This document shows positions 45,033 through 52,611 of a stretch of 58,361 nt of DNA, one piece after another. Below the pieces are notes generated by a model. The model searched no databases and had not been told where the DNA came from. It was given only the letters and a program-made list of their open reading frames with translations. Every line of letters begins with the position of its first letter. The stretch's first letter is position 1. Source of the stretch: a virus; IMG/VR virus record IMGVR_UViG_3300005340_000042, positions 1 through 58,361 of that record; one strand, 5' to 3'. A program made the translations under genes and the position numbers.

Positions 45033-45332
45033 ATGAGTGACACGACCGCACAGGCGCCCGCCGATCGGGAGTTCGTCGGCTACCGCCAGGCGGCCGAATA
45101 CCTCGGGATCGCCAAGAGCACCCTCAACGCGTACATGGGTCGGGGGTACGGTCCGCCGCACCGCGGGCGCCGGGTCGTCGGGCAGTACGTTCAGTACGTC
45201 TTCGCGCAGAGCGACCTGGACGAGTGGAAGCTGACCCGGCCCGGCCAGGGGGCGCGCACCGACCGGATGCACGCCGGTGCCGGCCGCGCCTGCCCGATCT
45301 GCACGGGGTTGTGCGAGCTGCCTGCGACATAG
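45033..45332 (+). CDS. Excisionase/AlpA-like HTH protein (99 aa)
   Basis: FVGYRQAAEYLGIAKSTLNA then GRGYGPPHRGRRVV ... FAQSDLDEWKL is the winged HTH of the AlpA/Xis/helix-turn-helix_17 group. The C-terminus has CPICTGLCEL, a possible zinc knot. Probably leaderless (7 nt from the -10 to ATG). No integrase is present in the window, so a transcriptional role is more likely than excision. Confidence 0.75.
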   Translation: MSDTTAQAPADREFVGYRQAAEYLGIAKSTLNAYMGRGYGPPHRGRRVVGQYVQYVFAQSDLDEWKLTRPGQGARTDRMHAGAGRACPICTGLCELPAT

Positions 45333-45336
45333 CCTC

Positions 45337-45365
45337 TTGCAACTTCCCTAGCATGACTGTAAGGT
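45337..45365 (+). promoter_or_regulatory. Promoter of the GCATG family
   Basis: TTGCAA (45337-45342), 17-nt spacer CTTCCCTAGCATGACTG, TAAGGT (45360-45365). An 80-nt leader precedes the gene at 45445. Confidence 0.8.
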
Positions 45366-45444
45366 TGAGGTCAGATCCGCAGAGGCAGGAACATGTCGTC
45401 ACGGGATTGAATCCACAACCTCATGTTGAGCAGGGAGAATGCAT

Positions 45445-45684
45445 ATGGCTTTCCCGGCGCGCAACGGCGCGACCTCCACCCGATACCACTTCCCGCAGCT
45501 CGGCGAGAGCGGCCTGTGCGGAAAGCTGATCAAGCCGAGCAAGGGCGGGAGCCAGAAGTCCTGCGGCCAGGGCAGGGACGGCGACCGTCACCTGTACTAC
45601 CGGTGCCGCAAGCTACGTAGCTGTGAGTTCCAGTCCTGGTCCATCGAACAGCGCCTAGACCACGAAAGCGAGGCTCACCGATGA
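45445..45684 (+). CDS. Small zinc-ribbon-like protein (79 aa)
   Basis: AFPARNGATSTRYHFPQLGE, GLCGK ... SCGQGRDGDRHLYYRCRKLR and a SCEFQSW end: four Cys spaced as a zinc ribbon. ATG 45445 has GGGAG 7 nt upstream. The stop overlaps the next start. Confidence 0.65.
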   Translation: MAFPARNGATSTRYHFPQLGESGLCGKLIKPSKGGSQKSCGQGRDGDRHLYYRCRKLRSCEFQSWSIEQRLDHESEAHR

Positions 45685-46037
45685 GGATCACGATCAACGT
45701 CAGCGACCTGACGCAGGAGCAGTACGCCTGGCTGCTGCGCAACACCGCCGAGGACTGGCAATTCCTGGACTCCGGCGAGACGCGAGCCTGCGTCGTGTTC
45801 GAGGGCAACCACGGCGAGCGTAGTCAGATCCACCGGGAGATCCCGGTCCGCGCGTGGATCGGACTGGTCGAGCACGTCAAGACGATCACGGCAGCCGATG
45901 AGAACGTGGTCGGGACGAACTCCGGCCACGGCTACGTCTGGGAGCGCCCCGACGGGCTACGCGCCCGGTGCGGCGGACCGGCGCTGTGCTGCGATTGCCG
46001 AAAGGATGCGGCCACCCTGCGTCTGTGGAACAGCTAG
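45681..46037 (+). CDS. Hypothetical protein (118 aa)
   Basis: RITINVSDLTQEQYAWLLRN (strand then helix), EDWQFLDSGETRACVVFEG, GYVWERPDGLRARCGGPALC and CDCRKDAATLRLW with several Cys in the last quarter. ATG 45681 overlaps the previous stop (ATGA). The function is unknown. Confidence 0.7.
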   Translation: MRITINVSDLTQEQYAWLLRNTAEDWQFLDSGETRACVVFEGNHGERSQIHREIPVRAWIGLVEHVKTITAADENVVGTNSGHGYVWERPDGLRARCGGPALCCDCRKDAATLRLWNS

Positions 46038-46047
46038 GCTCCGAGCC

Positions 46048-46137
46048 GATCCCGTAGCTCAACAGGTGAGAGCACCGCTGGGTTTCTGAGGGGATTTCCC
46101 CGGCGGAGGTACGCAGGTTCGAGACCTGCCGGGATCA
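46048..46137 (+). tRNA. tRNA-like element with an expanded anticodon arm
   Basis: Perfect acceptor GATCCCG/CGGGATC (46048-46054/46130-46136), D arm GCTC-AACAGGTGA-GAGC, T arm GCAGG-TTCGAGA-CCTGC, discriminator A, no encoded CCA. In place of a normal anticodon arm there is an 8-bp stem CCGCTGGG/CCCGGCGG with a 16-nt loop; the loop side can also fold GGGG-ATTT-CCCC. Total 90 nt. Not a standard tRNA as it stands; could be intron-bearing, degenerate or a tRNA mimic. Confidence 0.55.
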
Positions 46138-46140
46138 CCC

Positions 46141-46446
46141 TCAGCCGCACGGCTCCACATTCGGAGCGGGGTGTGCGGCACGTACCCGGTCGGTGTTCGC
46201 CCTGGCCGAGATTGCCGCCTGCCGCGCCTCCGGCGTCCCGTCACGCAGCAGGCGCAGGTCAGCGATCCGCTCGGCGTCGGTGGCGGCGGCGATGGCGCTG
46301 GTTCGGATGCGGACCTCGGCGTCCCGGTCGGCCAGGCAGCTGACCAGGTCGTACTGCTGGTACGTGACGAACATGGCCATGAGCAGGCTGATCACGGCCA
46401 TGCCGAGCGCGATGCTCCAGAGGTTCGAGGTCTGCCGAGCGGTCAT
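46141..46446 (-). CDS. Single-span membrane protein (101 aa)
   Basis: ATG 46446 with an AAAGG upstream. One transmembrane helix (IALGMAVISLLMAMFVTYQ), then a long extracytoplasmic-type helix (DAEVRIRTSAIAAATDAERI) with two Cys. A layout seen in phage spanin-like or lysis-accessory proteins, unproven. The stop directly abuts the tRNA-like element. Confidence 0.65.
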   Translation of the reverse strand: MTARQTSNLWSIALGMAVISLLMAMFVTYQQYDLVSCLADRDAEVRIRTSAIAAATDAERIADLRLLRDGTPEARQAAISARANTDRVRAAHPAPNVEPCG

Positions 46447-46559
46447 CGTGAGCGCCTTTCGTGTCGCCGCGTGTCCATGGTCTGTACCCCGCGGCGCAGC
46501 ACGAGGCCGATCGCCCCACATGCGGTGAGGCTTGCCAGCAACTGCAGTAGGAAGGTCAT
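46443..46559 (-). CDS. Small membrane protein (38 aa)
   Basis: TFLLQLLASLTACGAIGLVL then a basic tail RRGVQTMDTRRHERRSR. ATG 46559 overlaps the previous stop, and its stop overlaps the next start (ATGA both sides), supporting reality despite its size. Confidence 0.58.
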   Translation of the reverse strand: MTFLLQLLASLTACGAIGLVLRRGVQTMDTRRHERRSR

Positions 46560-46813
46560 GGTGCCCGCCGTTCCGGTTCGTCTGCCGGCTCGTCCTCGTT
46601 CTCGTCCCGCGCGCGGCCGATCCTAATCGGCGGCGCGAGAGCGATCACGAGGGCGGCCGGGATTCCCAGGACGGCAGCGTCCGGGGTCGCGCCACGCCAG
46701 AGCATGACCACCACGGTAAGTAACCACGCCCCTAGTCCAGTGATCATGACCAATGCCTTGAGCCATCCGGGCACCGTCTCCCCCTCCGTGAGTGATGACA
46801 GTGCCCATGACAT
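46556..46813 (-). CDS. Two-span membrane protein (85 aa)
   Basis: Segments WLKALVMITGLGAWLLTVVV and AAVLGIPAALVIALAPPI, then a charged tail RARDENEDEPADEPERR. ATG 46813 overlaps the glycosyltransferase stop (TAATG). Holin-like topology; role unknown. Confidence 0.65.
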   Translation of the reverse strand: MSWALSSLTEGETVPGWLKALVMITGLGAWLLTVVVMLWRGATPDAAVLGIPAALVIALAPPIRIGRARDENEDEPADEPERRAP

Positions 46814-47547
46814 TAGCCTTTACCTGCCTGTATAGGTGAATCCCTCCGTCTGGCCGAAGGGCCGGACCGTGACGCTCTGCGTCGGGTGAGCATCGTGTCC
46901 GTTATGACCGGTCCTGACCAGTCGATGGACATCGCGGACTCTGTGTGATGGCGGCGTGCGTACCGATCGTGAGCACGGTGTTTCGTCAGCGAGGGGACCT
47001 GCCGGTGATCGACCAGGCTCGGCCAGGTGTACCAGACATCGATCCCGTTCTTCTCCGCCCAGCCCGCTACCCGCATGTCATCGGGTACCCCCGCTCGGGT
47101 GTCCGCATGCTTGATCATGTCGGATATCAGCAGGGTCGGAATAGCGATGCTCACTCCCCACATCAGCTTCGATGTCCGGATCCACGCCGCGCCGCGGGCA
47201 TCGGCGGCGTCCGCCAGGGTCGCCCATCGGGTCGGCACGGTCCGCCCGTTGCCGAGGTAGGGCGATACCACAGCCGGACCCTGAACGTGCCGCAGCGCCT
47301 CGCTCATGCCCGCGGCGAAGTCTCGGCAGAGCACCGCGTCGTCCTGCAGCAGCACGTGCCAGTCCGCGTCCGGCTCGTGCAGCAGCCACGCCGCCCGCGC
47401 GTTGCGCCATACCCGGTCAGCGTTCCCGGACGGCGGGCCCTCGTTGTCGCTGGCGATCGGTACCTCGACATCGCCCATGGCGGCGAGGATCCGGTGGACG
47501 TGCTCCGCCCGGTCCGGATGCGCCATGATCGAGAACGAGACCTTCAC
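46813..47547 (-). CDS. Glycosyltransferase-like protein (244 aa)
   Basis: VSFSIMAHPDRAEHVHRILA, PSGNADRVWRNARAAW and WHVLLQDDAVLC (about 63-74, a DD pair as in DxD glycosyltransferases) match a small GT-A family found in actinophages. ADARGAAWIRTSKLMWG and DMRVAGWAEKNGIDVWY follow. GTG 47547 overlaps the 776-aa gene stop. It probably acts with the upstream glycosyltransferase-methyltransferase on a glycan. Confidence 0.75.
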   Translation of the reverse strand: MKVSFSIMAHPDRAEHVHRILAAMGDVEVPIASDNEGPPSGNADRVWRNARAAWLLHEPDADWHVLLQDDAVLCRDFAAGMSEALRHVQGPAVVSPYLGNGRTVPTRWATLADAADARGAAWIRTSKLMWGVSIAIPTLLISDMIKHADTRAGVPDDMRVAGWAEKNGIDVWYTWPSLVDHRQVPSLTKHRAHDRYARRHHTESAMSIDWSGPVITDTMLTRRRASRSGPSARRRDSPIQAGKG

Positions 47548-49874
47548 CGGCCGGCCTGCGCCGCGCGTGCCTCGCGGATCGCTGCGATGATCACGCTCTT
47601 GTTCGAGCCGGCCTTGAGGTGGATCTTCAGTCCGGCCGCGATCTCCCGTAGCTCGGCCGAGGTCTTGTCGTCCAGGTCGCTCGCTGCCTCCGGAGCGTCG
47701 ACAACATCAGCCGAAATGGCAGGTGATTCCTGGACTGAGCTGCGGGTTTCCCCGTCGACAGCAACCCCTTCGCTGGTGATCGCCGTGATCGGCGCGGTAC
47801 GCAGCTTCGTCACAGCGAGACGGTCGTGATAGATCTCCACCGGCTCAACCTGCCCGTTGTCCACAAGCTCATCCACAGCCTGCTTAACGCCGGGCCAGTC
47901 CGGGTGCCCGTAGTCGTCGAACGCGATCACCGCCCCATCCGCGAGGTGCGGTGCCCACGCCTCGAACGCCGCGTGCACGCCCTCCACCGAGTGGTCGTCG
48001 TCCACGAACAGCAGGCCGACCTTGTTCCAGTCGGGGTGCCAGATCGCGCCGAGGTTCGACGCGAAGCTGTGCACGAGACCGATCCGCTCGGAGTACCCGA
48101 GGTTGCGCACGTTGGAGTGCGCCGTCTCGCGGGTCGAGGGGTCGGTGAACGGGGGGTGGTAGGTGTTGTCAGGCAGGTCCCAGGCGTCCACCGCGGTCAC
48201 GTGCGCGCCGTTTCCCTGGCTCGCACCCCACGCCATGATCAGTGCGGTCCGGCCCTGGAAGACACCCAGCTCCAGGATCTCCTGATCGGCCGGCACGCCC
48301 GCGGCGAAGTCGGCCAGGGTGAACGCGATCTCGTCCGGCGTGGCGCCGACCACCCAGCGGAACTCCGGCGGGAACGGGAACTTGGACTTCGGCGGGGCAC
48401 TGAACCGGCTCGGTCCGGAGCGCTCGACCTTGCGGGGGCCTGATCCACGCACGTTGCGGGTCCTCTCTCTGGCCGGGCGGACCGGCACCACGGGCGCGAC
48501 CTCTCCCCGGAGCTTGCGGATGGTCTGGATCTGGTTCGGCAGGTCCAGCTTTTTCCAGTTCTGGTACGCCCTGCCGTCAGCGTTGTACTGCACGCGCGAG
48601 TTGACCTTGGCGTACTGCTCGTCCGGGTCGGCCTTGCCAGCAACCGGATGCATATGCTCGATCTGCACCTCGTCACCCATGTACCGCAGTGCACCGGCGC
48701 CGCCGAACAGGTCCATCATGGCGTTGTCGCAGTAGAGGTGATCAACCGACGCGGGCACCATCCGTCCCAGCTCGCGGACCACATCCGCGGTGATCGCCCA
48801 CTCGGTGCTGAGCTTCCGGCCCTGGTAGCCATCATCGCCGTACACCATCCCGGTCCGCATCTCCCAGAGCGCGGCCAGGTAGTACTGCGCCCACCCGATT
48901 GAGCGCGGCAGGTGGTCGTCGCCGGCGAACCCGATGGCGAAGTACTTGCGCGTCTCGGCCGCGGCGACCGCGGCTCGGTTGAGCTTCGGCACCATCGGTT
49001 GCCACTGATCGATCAGATAGGACGACACCTCCTGCCGACCCAGGATGATCAGCTGGTAGCCGACGCTCTCCGGGTCATCTGCGTCCACGGCCAGGATCAG
49101 GTCTGCCGACTCCCATGCGTCCGTGGCGTCCCAGGCGGCGATCACCTTGCGGATGTTCTCCGGTCGACCGCGGGTCGGCACGATGACCGCCAGGCGCAGC
49201 TGCTCCGGCGGGCGCTGGTCCAGGTACTCGAAATACGGGCTGCTCACCGGCACGCGCGCGAGCGGCCCGGCCTGGCGGATCCGGTCGGGAGTCTTCCAAC
49301 GCGACCCTCGCCGATCCCACCGGTACTCGTACATCACGCGATCCAGGTAGACCTCGGTCCGCAGCGAACCGGCGTCGCGGACCTGAGCGACCCACGGCCG
49401 GTCTTCTACCTGGCCGCGCTCGACCACCCGGAAGTCCGCGGCCTTGGCCACCTCGGAGCGCATCGGATTGATGTGCGAGATGTCGCGGATCAGCCGGTAG
49501 GGGTTCCGCTCCTCCGCCCATGTGCCGTGCCGCAGCGAGTGATCCACCTCGCCGCGGTCGCGGCCGTCGGCCAGGTAGCGCACCTTGAACCCGACGTAGT
49601 CGGGCCTCGACTCCAGCGCCGCCATGACCGAGCTGACGAAGTCCTCGGGCACCATGTCGTCATCGTCGATGAACGACAGGTAGTCGGTGTCGACCGCCTC
49701 CATGAGGCGCTGGCGGATCTCCGGCAGGCCGGGCTGCCCGTTGTTCCAGAACGCCAGCACCTTGACCCGGCCGACGAACGCGTCGACCTGTGGCATGAGC
49801 CGGTCGATCAGCGCGGTGAAGGAGCGCCCGCGTTCGCCGAGCGTCGGGATCAGGATCGTCCAGGTGGGTGTCAC
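47544..49874 (-). CDS. Glycosyltransferase - glycosyltransferase - methyltransferase fusion (776 aa)
   Basis: Domain 1 (about 1-215): GT2 type, TWTILIPTLGERGRSF and YLSFIDDDDMVPEDF with the DDD metal site. Domain 2 (about 225-455): second GT-like, LRLAVIVPTRGRPENIRKVI, LILAVDADDPES and FAIGFAGDDHLPRS. A basic linker (about 465-510), then an S-adenosylmethionine methyltransferase (about 515-690): ILELGVFQGRTALIMAWG, VTAVDAWDLP, LLFVDDDHSVEGVH and GAVIAFDDYGHPDW. The C-terminal 35 residues are an SAP/HeH-like helix pair (AELREIAAGLKIHL). It likely builds and caps a glycan on the virion or the host. Confidence 0.8.
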   Translation of the reverse strand: MTPTWTILIPTLGERGRSFTALIDRLMPQVDAFVGRVKVLAFWNNGQPGLPEIRQRLMEAVDTDYLSFIDDDDMVPEDFVSSVMAALESRPDYVGFKVRYLADGRDRGEVDHSLRHGTWAEERNPYRLIRDISHINPMRSEVAKAADFRVVERGQVEDRPWVAQVRDAGSLRTEVYLDRVMYEYRWDRRGSRWKTPDRIRQAGPLARVPVSSPYFEYLDQRPPEQLRLAVIVPTRGRPENIRKVIAAWDATDAWESADLILAVDADDPESVGYQLIILGRQEVSSYLIDQWQPMVPKLNRAAVAAAETRKYFAIGFAGDDHLPRSIGWAQYYLAALWEMRTGMVYGDDGYQGRKLSTEWAITADVVRELGRMVPASVDHLYCDNAMMDLFGGAGALRYMGDEVQIEHMHPVAGKADPDEQYAKVNSRVQYNADGRAYQNWKKLDLPNQIQTIRKLRGEVAPVVPVRPARERTRNVRGSGPRKVERSGPSRFSAPPKSKFPFPPEFRWVVGATPDEIAFTLADFAAGVPADQEILELGVFQGRTALIMAWGASQGNGAHVTAVDAWDLPDNTYHPPFTDPSTRETAHSNVRNLGYSERIGLVHSFASNLGAIWHPDWNKVGLLFVDDDHSVEGVHAAFEAWAPHLADGAVIAFDDYGHPDWPGVKQAVDELVDNGQVEPVEIYHDRLAVTKLRTAPITAITSEGVAVDGETRSSVQESPAISADVVDAPEAASDLDDKTSAELREIAAGLKIHLKAGSNKSVIIAAIREARAAQAGR

Positions 49875-49898
49875 CCGGTCAGCATACCGCCGGACATC

Positions 49899-50552
49899 TC
49901 ACGCGCCGATGCCCAGTACGTGGACCACGCCGAGCACGGATACGGCCAGGAGTGAGGCCGTGACGCGGATCGTGATCCCGGTGGTCGTCTTGGTGCCGGC
50001 GACCGGGGCGCAGGTGATTCGCCCGATCGTGCTGGCGTCGAACGCGTACGAGAGGTCATAGCTGGTGTTCGAGAAGGGTCGGTTCCAGACCACCGCGCGG
50101 TCGGCGGTGCCGAGCAGCAGCAGGATCGGCACCGAGATCGAGACGAGATCGACCTTGCCCAGCTTGCCGGCTGCTGCGGTTGCTGCGTTCCCGGCCGCCG
50201 TGCTGGCCGCCGAGGCGGCGCTGGCCGCTGCCGCTATCGCAGTGTCCTGCGTGGCCTGCGAGGCGTTCAGGGCGGCGACAGCGGCGTTGTTGTTGGTGTC
50301 CAGCAGTGCCGCATCTTTGGTGATGTGGCGCTGGCTGAACTCCGCCTGGAGCCAGGGTCGGTTGTCGGAGTCCTCGAAATAGTCCCCGGCGTTCAGGGTC
50401 CAGCCGATCCAGCCGCTCACCGGGTCGCCGAGGTTCAGCACCGAGCCGTTATCCGACACGATCCCGATCGCCGCGAACGCCGCCACTTCGGCGCCGTTCG
50501 AGCCGGTGTACTGGACGGCCTTGCGAATACGTACGTAATCCACAGCGGGCAT
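49899..50552 (-). CDS. Tail fibre protein with a coiled-coil stalk (217 aa)
   Basis: N-terminus PAVDYVRIRKAVQYTGSNGA is homologous to the 86-aa protein encoded upstream. About 85-130 is an Ala/Ser-rich trimeric-type stalk (AALNASQATQDTAIAAAAS), and the C-terminal 70 residues are a beta-rich tip (NTSYDLSYAFDASTIGR, GITIRVTASLLAV). It lies after the minor tail genes, as fibres do. Confidence 0.7.
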   Translation of the reverse strand: MPAVDYVRIRKAVQYTGSNGAEVAAFAAIGIVSDNGSVLNLGDPVSGWIGWTLNAGDYFEDSDNRPWLQAEFSQRHITKDAALLDTNNNAAVAALNASQATQDTAIAAAASAASAASTAAGNAATAAAGKLGKVDLVSISVPILLLLGTADRAVVWNRPFSNTSYDLSYAFDASTIGRITCAPVAGTKTTTGITIRVTASLLAVSVLGVVHVLGIGA

Positions 50553-50615
50553 CTCTCAACCCCTCACCGAGACATCGATGAGTATCAAGATACGGGAAGG
50601 GTGGCCCCGAAGGGA

Positions 50616-50876
50616 CTACTCCGGACGGCCGAGTGACACGGAACGAAATCCGCTCTCGAAGTCAGCGGCCGAAGAGAACCAGCCGTTGATCACATACCAA
50701 TCCCCCGTGTTCACGGTGATCGGATCACGAACACCGTCATTCACTTCCCACACTCCACCAGATTCGGTCACCGTAGGATCCGAACCGATCTCCGCGATGA
50801 TCTCGGCACTGTTCGTGCCGTCATAACGGATCGCCTTTTCGATGTGGACAAATTCCCCAATAGCCATGTTGATCAT
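50616..50876 (-). CDS. Small tail protein, paralogue of the fibre N-terminus (86 aa)
   Basis: EFVHIEKAIRYDGTNSAEII matches YVRIRKAVQYTGSNGAEVA of the fibre gene; DPITVNTGDWYVINGWFSS suggests a small beta domain. ATG 50876 overlaps the previous stop; an alternative ATG is 9 nt downstream. Base use is less GC-rich than its neighbours. Confidence 0.68.
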   Translation of the reverse strand: MINMAIGEFVHIEKAIRYDGTNSAEIIAEIGSDPTVTESGGVWEVNDGVRDPITVNTGDWYVINGWFSSAADFESGFRSVSLGRPE

Positions 50877-51538
50877 CTTACCCGTTCAAGCCATCCGGTA
50901 CCGGAACCGAAAGCCAGTGCGCCGCCGGAATTCTGATAGACGTTGAACCGGACGACATCTCCGGCGACCATGACCCGGCGGGTGACGCCAGCGCCCGGAG
51001 CCTGCCCGATCGAGTTCGACGGCACCGTCCAGTACATGTACTCGGCGCCGTTGACACTGATGCGACCCTGCCGGACGCCGTTCGCGTTGGTCACGAAGCG
51101 GCAGGCTATGCCCATCTCGTAGAGACCTCCCTGGCCGGTCGGGATCGTGAAAGCCGTGCCGCTAGTCCACATCCCTCCGACGTTCACGGGGACCGATGTC
51201 GGTGTCAGGTCCACCACGGTCGCGTTCGCGATCGAGGGGGTGCCGAAGTCTGCGAACGCGCTCGGGAATCCGGAGGTCGCACCCGAGCTGGCGGTTGGGC
51301 CGAGCACCAGGAACTGATCCTTGCTCACCAGGATGTTGACCACCTGGCCGGGAGTGAACACCACGGCCGTGCCGACCACGGGCTTGTTCGTCAGGGTCTG
51401 CCCGTCCGCCATGGTGACGTTGACCGTCCCGTTGCCGTTGACCGCGGCGATCGTGCCGGTGCGCAGCCGGACGGGGAACGGGCCGCTGATCTCCGGGACG
51501 ATCTTCTTTAGCGCCTGGGTGTAGTCGATCTCGGTCAT
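50873..51538 (-). CDS. Tail protein with OB-like and jelly-roll domains (221 aa)
   Basis: N-terminal region (about 20-82) is OB/gpV-like: VRLRTGTIAAVNGNGTVNV, VVFTPGQVVNILVSKDQFLVL. The C-terminal part (about 105-221) looks like a C1q/TNF-type jelly roll: GGLYEMGIACRFVTN, RQGRISVNGAEYMYW, RRVMVAGDVVRFNVYQN. Such domains bind receptors in phage tips. It follows the DUF5047 protein with a 4-nt overlap. Confidence 0.68.
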   Translation of the reverse strand: MTEIDYTQALKKIVPEISGPFPVRLRTGTIAAVNGNGTVNVTMADGQTLTNKPVVGTAVVFTPGQVVNILVSKDQFLVLGPTASSGATSGFPSAFADFGTPSIANATVVDLTPTSVPVNVGGMWTSGTAFTIPTGQGGLYEMGIACRFVTNANGVRQGRISVNGAEYMYWTVPSNSIGQAPGAGVTRRVMVAGDVVRFNVYQNSGGALAFGSGTGWLERVR

Positions 51539-52611
51539 CGGATCTCCCGCGCTTTCGCCGTCGTCTCTCCGGTGATGTCCACGGTCACACTGTCCAAGGC
51601 GTAGGTCGCGCCCTCGATGCTCACCACGTCCCCGGCGTCCACCGTCGGGTTGTACGGCCAGGTGATCGTGTACGTGGACCCGGCGCCGATCGACTGAGCC
51701 AGAAGGCCGTTCGCCACCGTCTGCGCCTGCACAACAGTGGTGATCGTGGAGGCGGTGAAGAAATCGGTCGTGCGACCGTATGGAGATCCGCCCGGCGCAG
51801 CGCCGGCGTAGGTCGGGCTACCCGGGTCGGTGTCCATCGCGATTGCCTGCACGGGCGCGACCCCGTCCTGCGTCTCGCCGCGGACCACCCAGACGTTGGC
51901 GGGCTGCGTGTCGAAATCGGCGGAGAGCGACACCGTGCCGGTCAGCGGATACGCGTCCTCGACATCGGGCGTCAGGCTGCCGACCTGCAGCAGACCGGAG
52001 CGGTCGTACCAGATCGACACGCCGTACGACTCGGCGATCTCCAGCAGCTCTTTCCAGGGACCCGTGCCGGTCTCCAGCCCGAACGTGTAGGGGTTCAGGA
52101 TGATCTCGCCGCCCGGCGGCAGGTTCGGGCTGATGCCGGTCCGGTTGATGAACACATCGTTGATCATGCGGGTGAACCAGATCCCGCCCAGCGTGGTGAA
52201 CGTGCGCTCGAACCGGTAGCGGTTGACTCGGTCACTGAGGTCGATCAGGGACACGCCGGTCGTCCGGACACCGGCCGCGGTATCGGTCTGCACCGCGGCC
52301 ACCTCGTACGTGCCGTACGTGACCGTGCTGATCGAGCCGTCCAGCAGTTCCAGCCCCAGCTCCACCGAACAGGTGGTGCCGAACGGAGTCAGCAGATCAC
52401 CCGGGCGGACCGGGAACTGGTCGGTGCCCACGAAGGACAGGCGCCCGTCCCACCTGGCCGAGCGGCGCGCGTCCTGCGCGAACGAACCGGCGACCGGCTC
52501 CAGCACGGCGCTCAGGCCGTTGCGGTTGAACGTGCACCGGATGACCCGCCGGTAGCCGGTCGCGGTCGTGACGGCCGCCTGGTGGCGGGCGGAGGAGAAA
52601 GGCGCGCTCAC
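51535..52611 (-). CDS. DUF5047-type minor tail protein (358 aa)
   Basis: Tail-tip hub-like protein. YRRVIRCTFNRNGLSAVLEP, RWDGRLSFVGTDQFPVRPGD and LIDLSDRVNRYRFE near the start, GPWKELLEIAESYGVSIWYD (about 185-204) and YTITWPYNPTVDAGDVVSIE near the end match the family seen in many actinophages after the distal-tail genes. It probably forms part of the baseplate hub. Confidence 0.82.
   Translation of the reverse strand: MSAPFSSARHQAAVTTATGYRRVIRCTFNRNGLSAVLEPVAGSFAQDARRSARWDGRLSFVGTDQFPVRPGDLLTPFGTTCSVELGLELLDGSISTVTYGTYEVAAVQTDTAAGVRTTGVSLIDLSDRVNRYRFERTFTTLGGIWFTRMINDVFINRTGISPNLPPGGEIILNPYTFGLETGTGPWKELLEIAESYGVSIWYDRSGLLQVGSLTPDVEDAYPLTGTVSLSADFDTQPANVWVVRGETQDGVAPVQAIAMDTDPGSPTYAGAAPGGSPYGRTTDFFTASTITTVVQAQTVANGLLAQSIGAGSTYTITWPYNPTVDAGDVVSIEGATYALDSVTVDITGETTAKAREIR

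Noticed and set aside
45033-45332. Excisionase-like HTH protein as proof of a temperate phage
   Set aside because: AlpA/Xis-type HTH proteins are often plain regulators, and no integrase was found, so lifestyle stays open.
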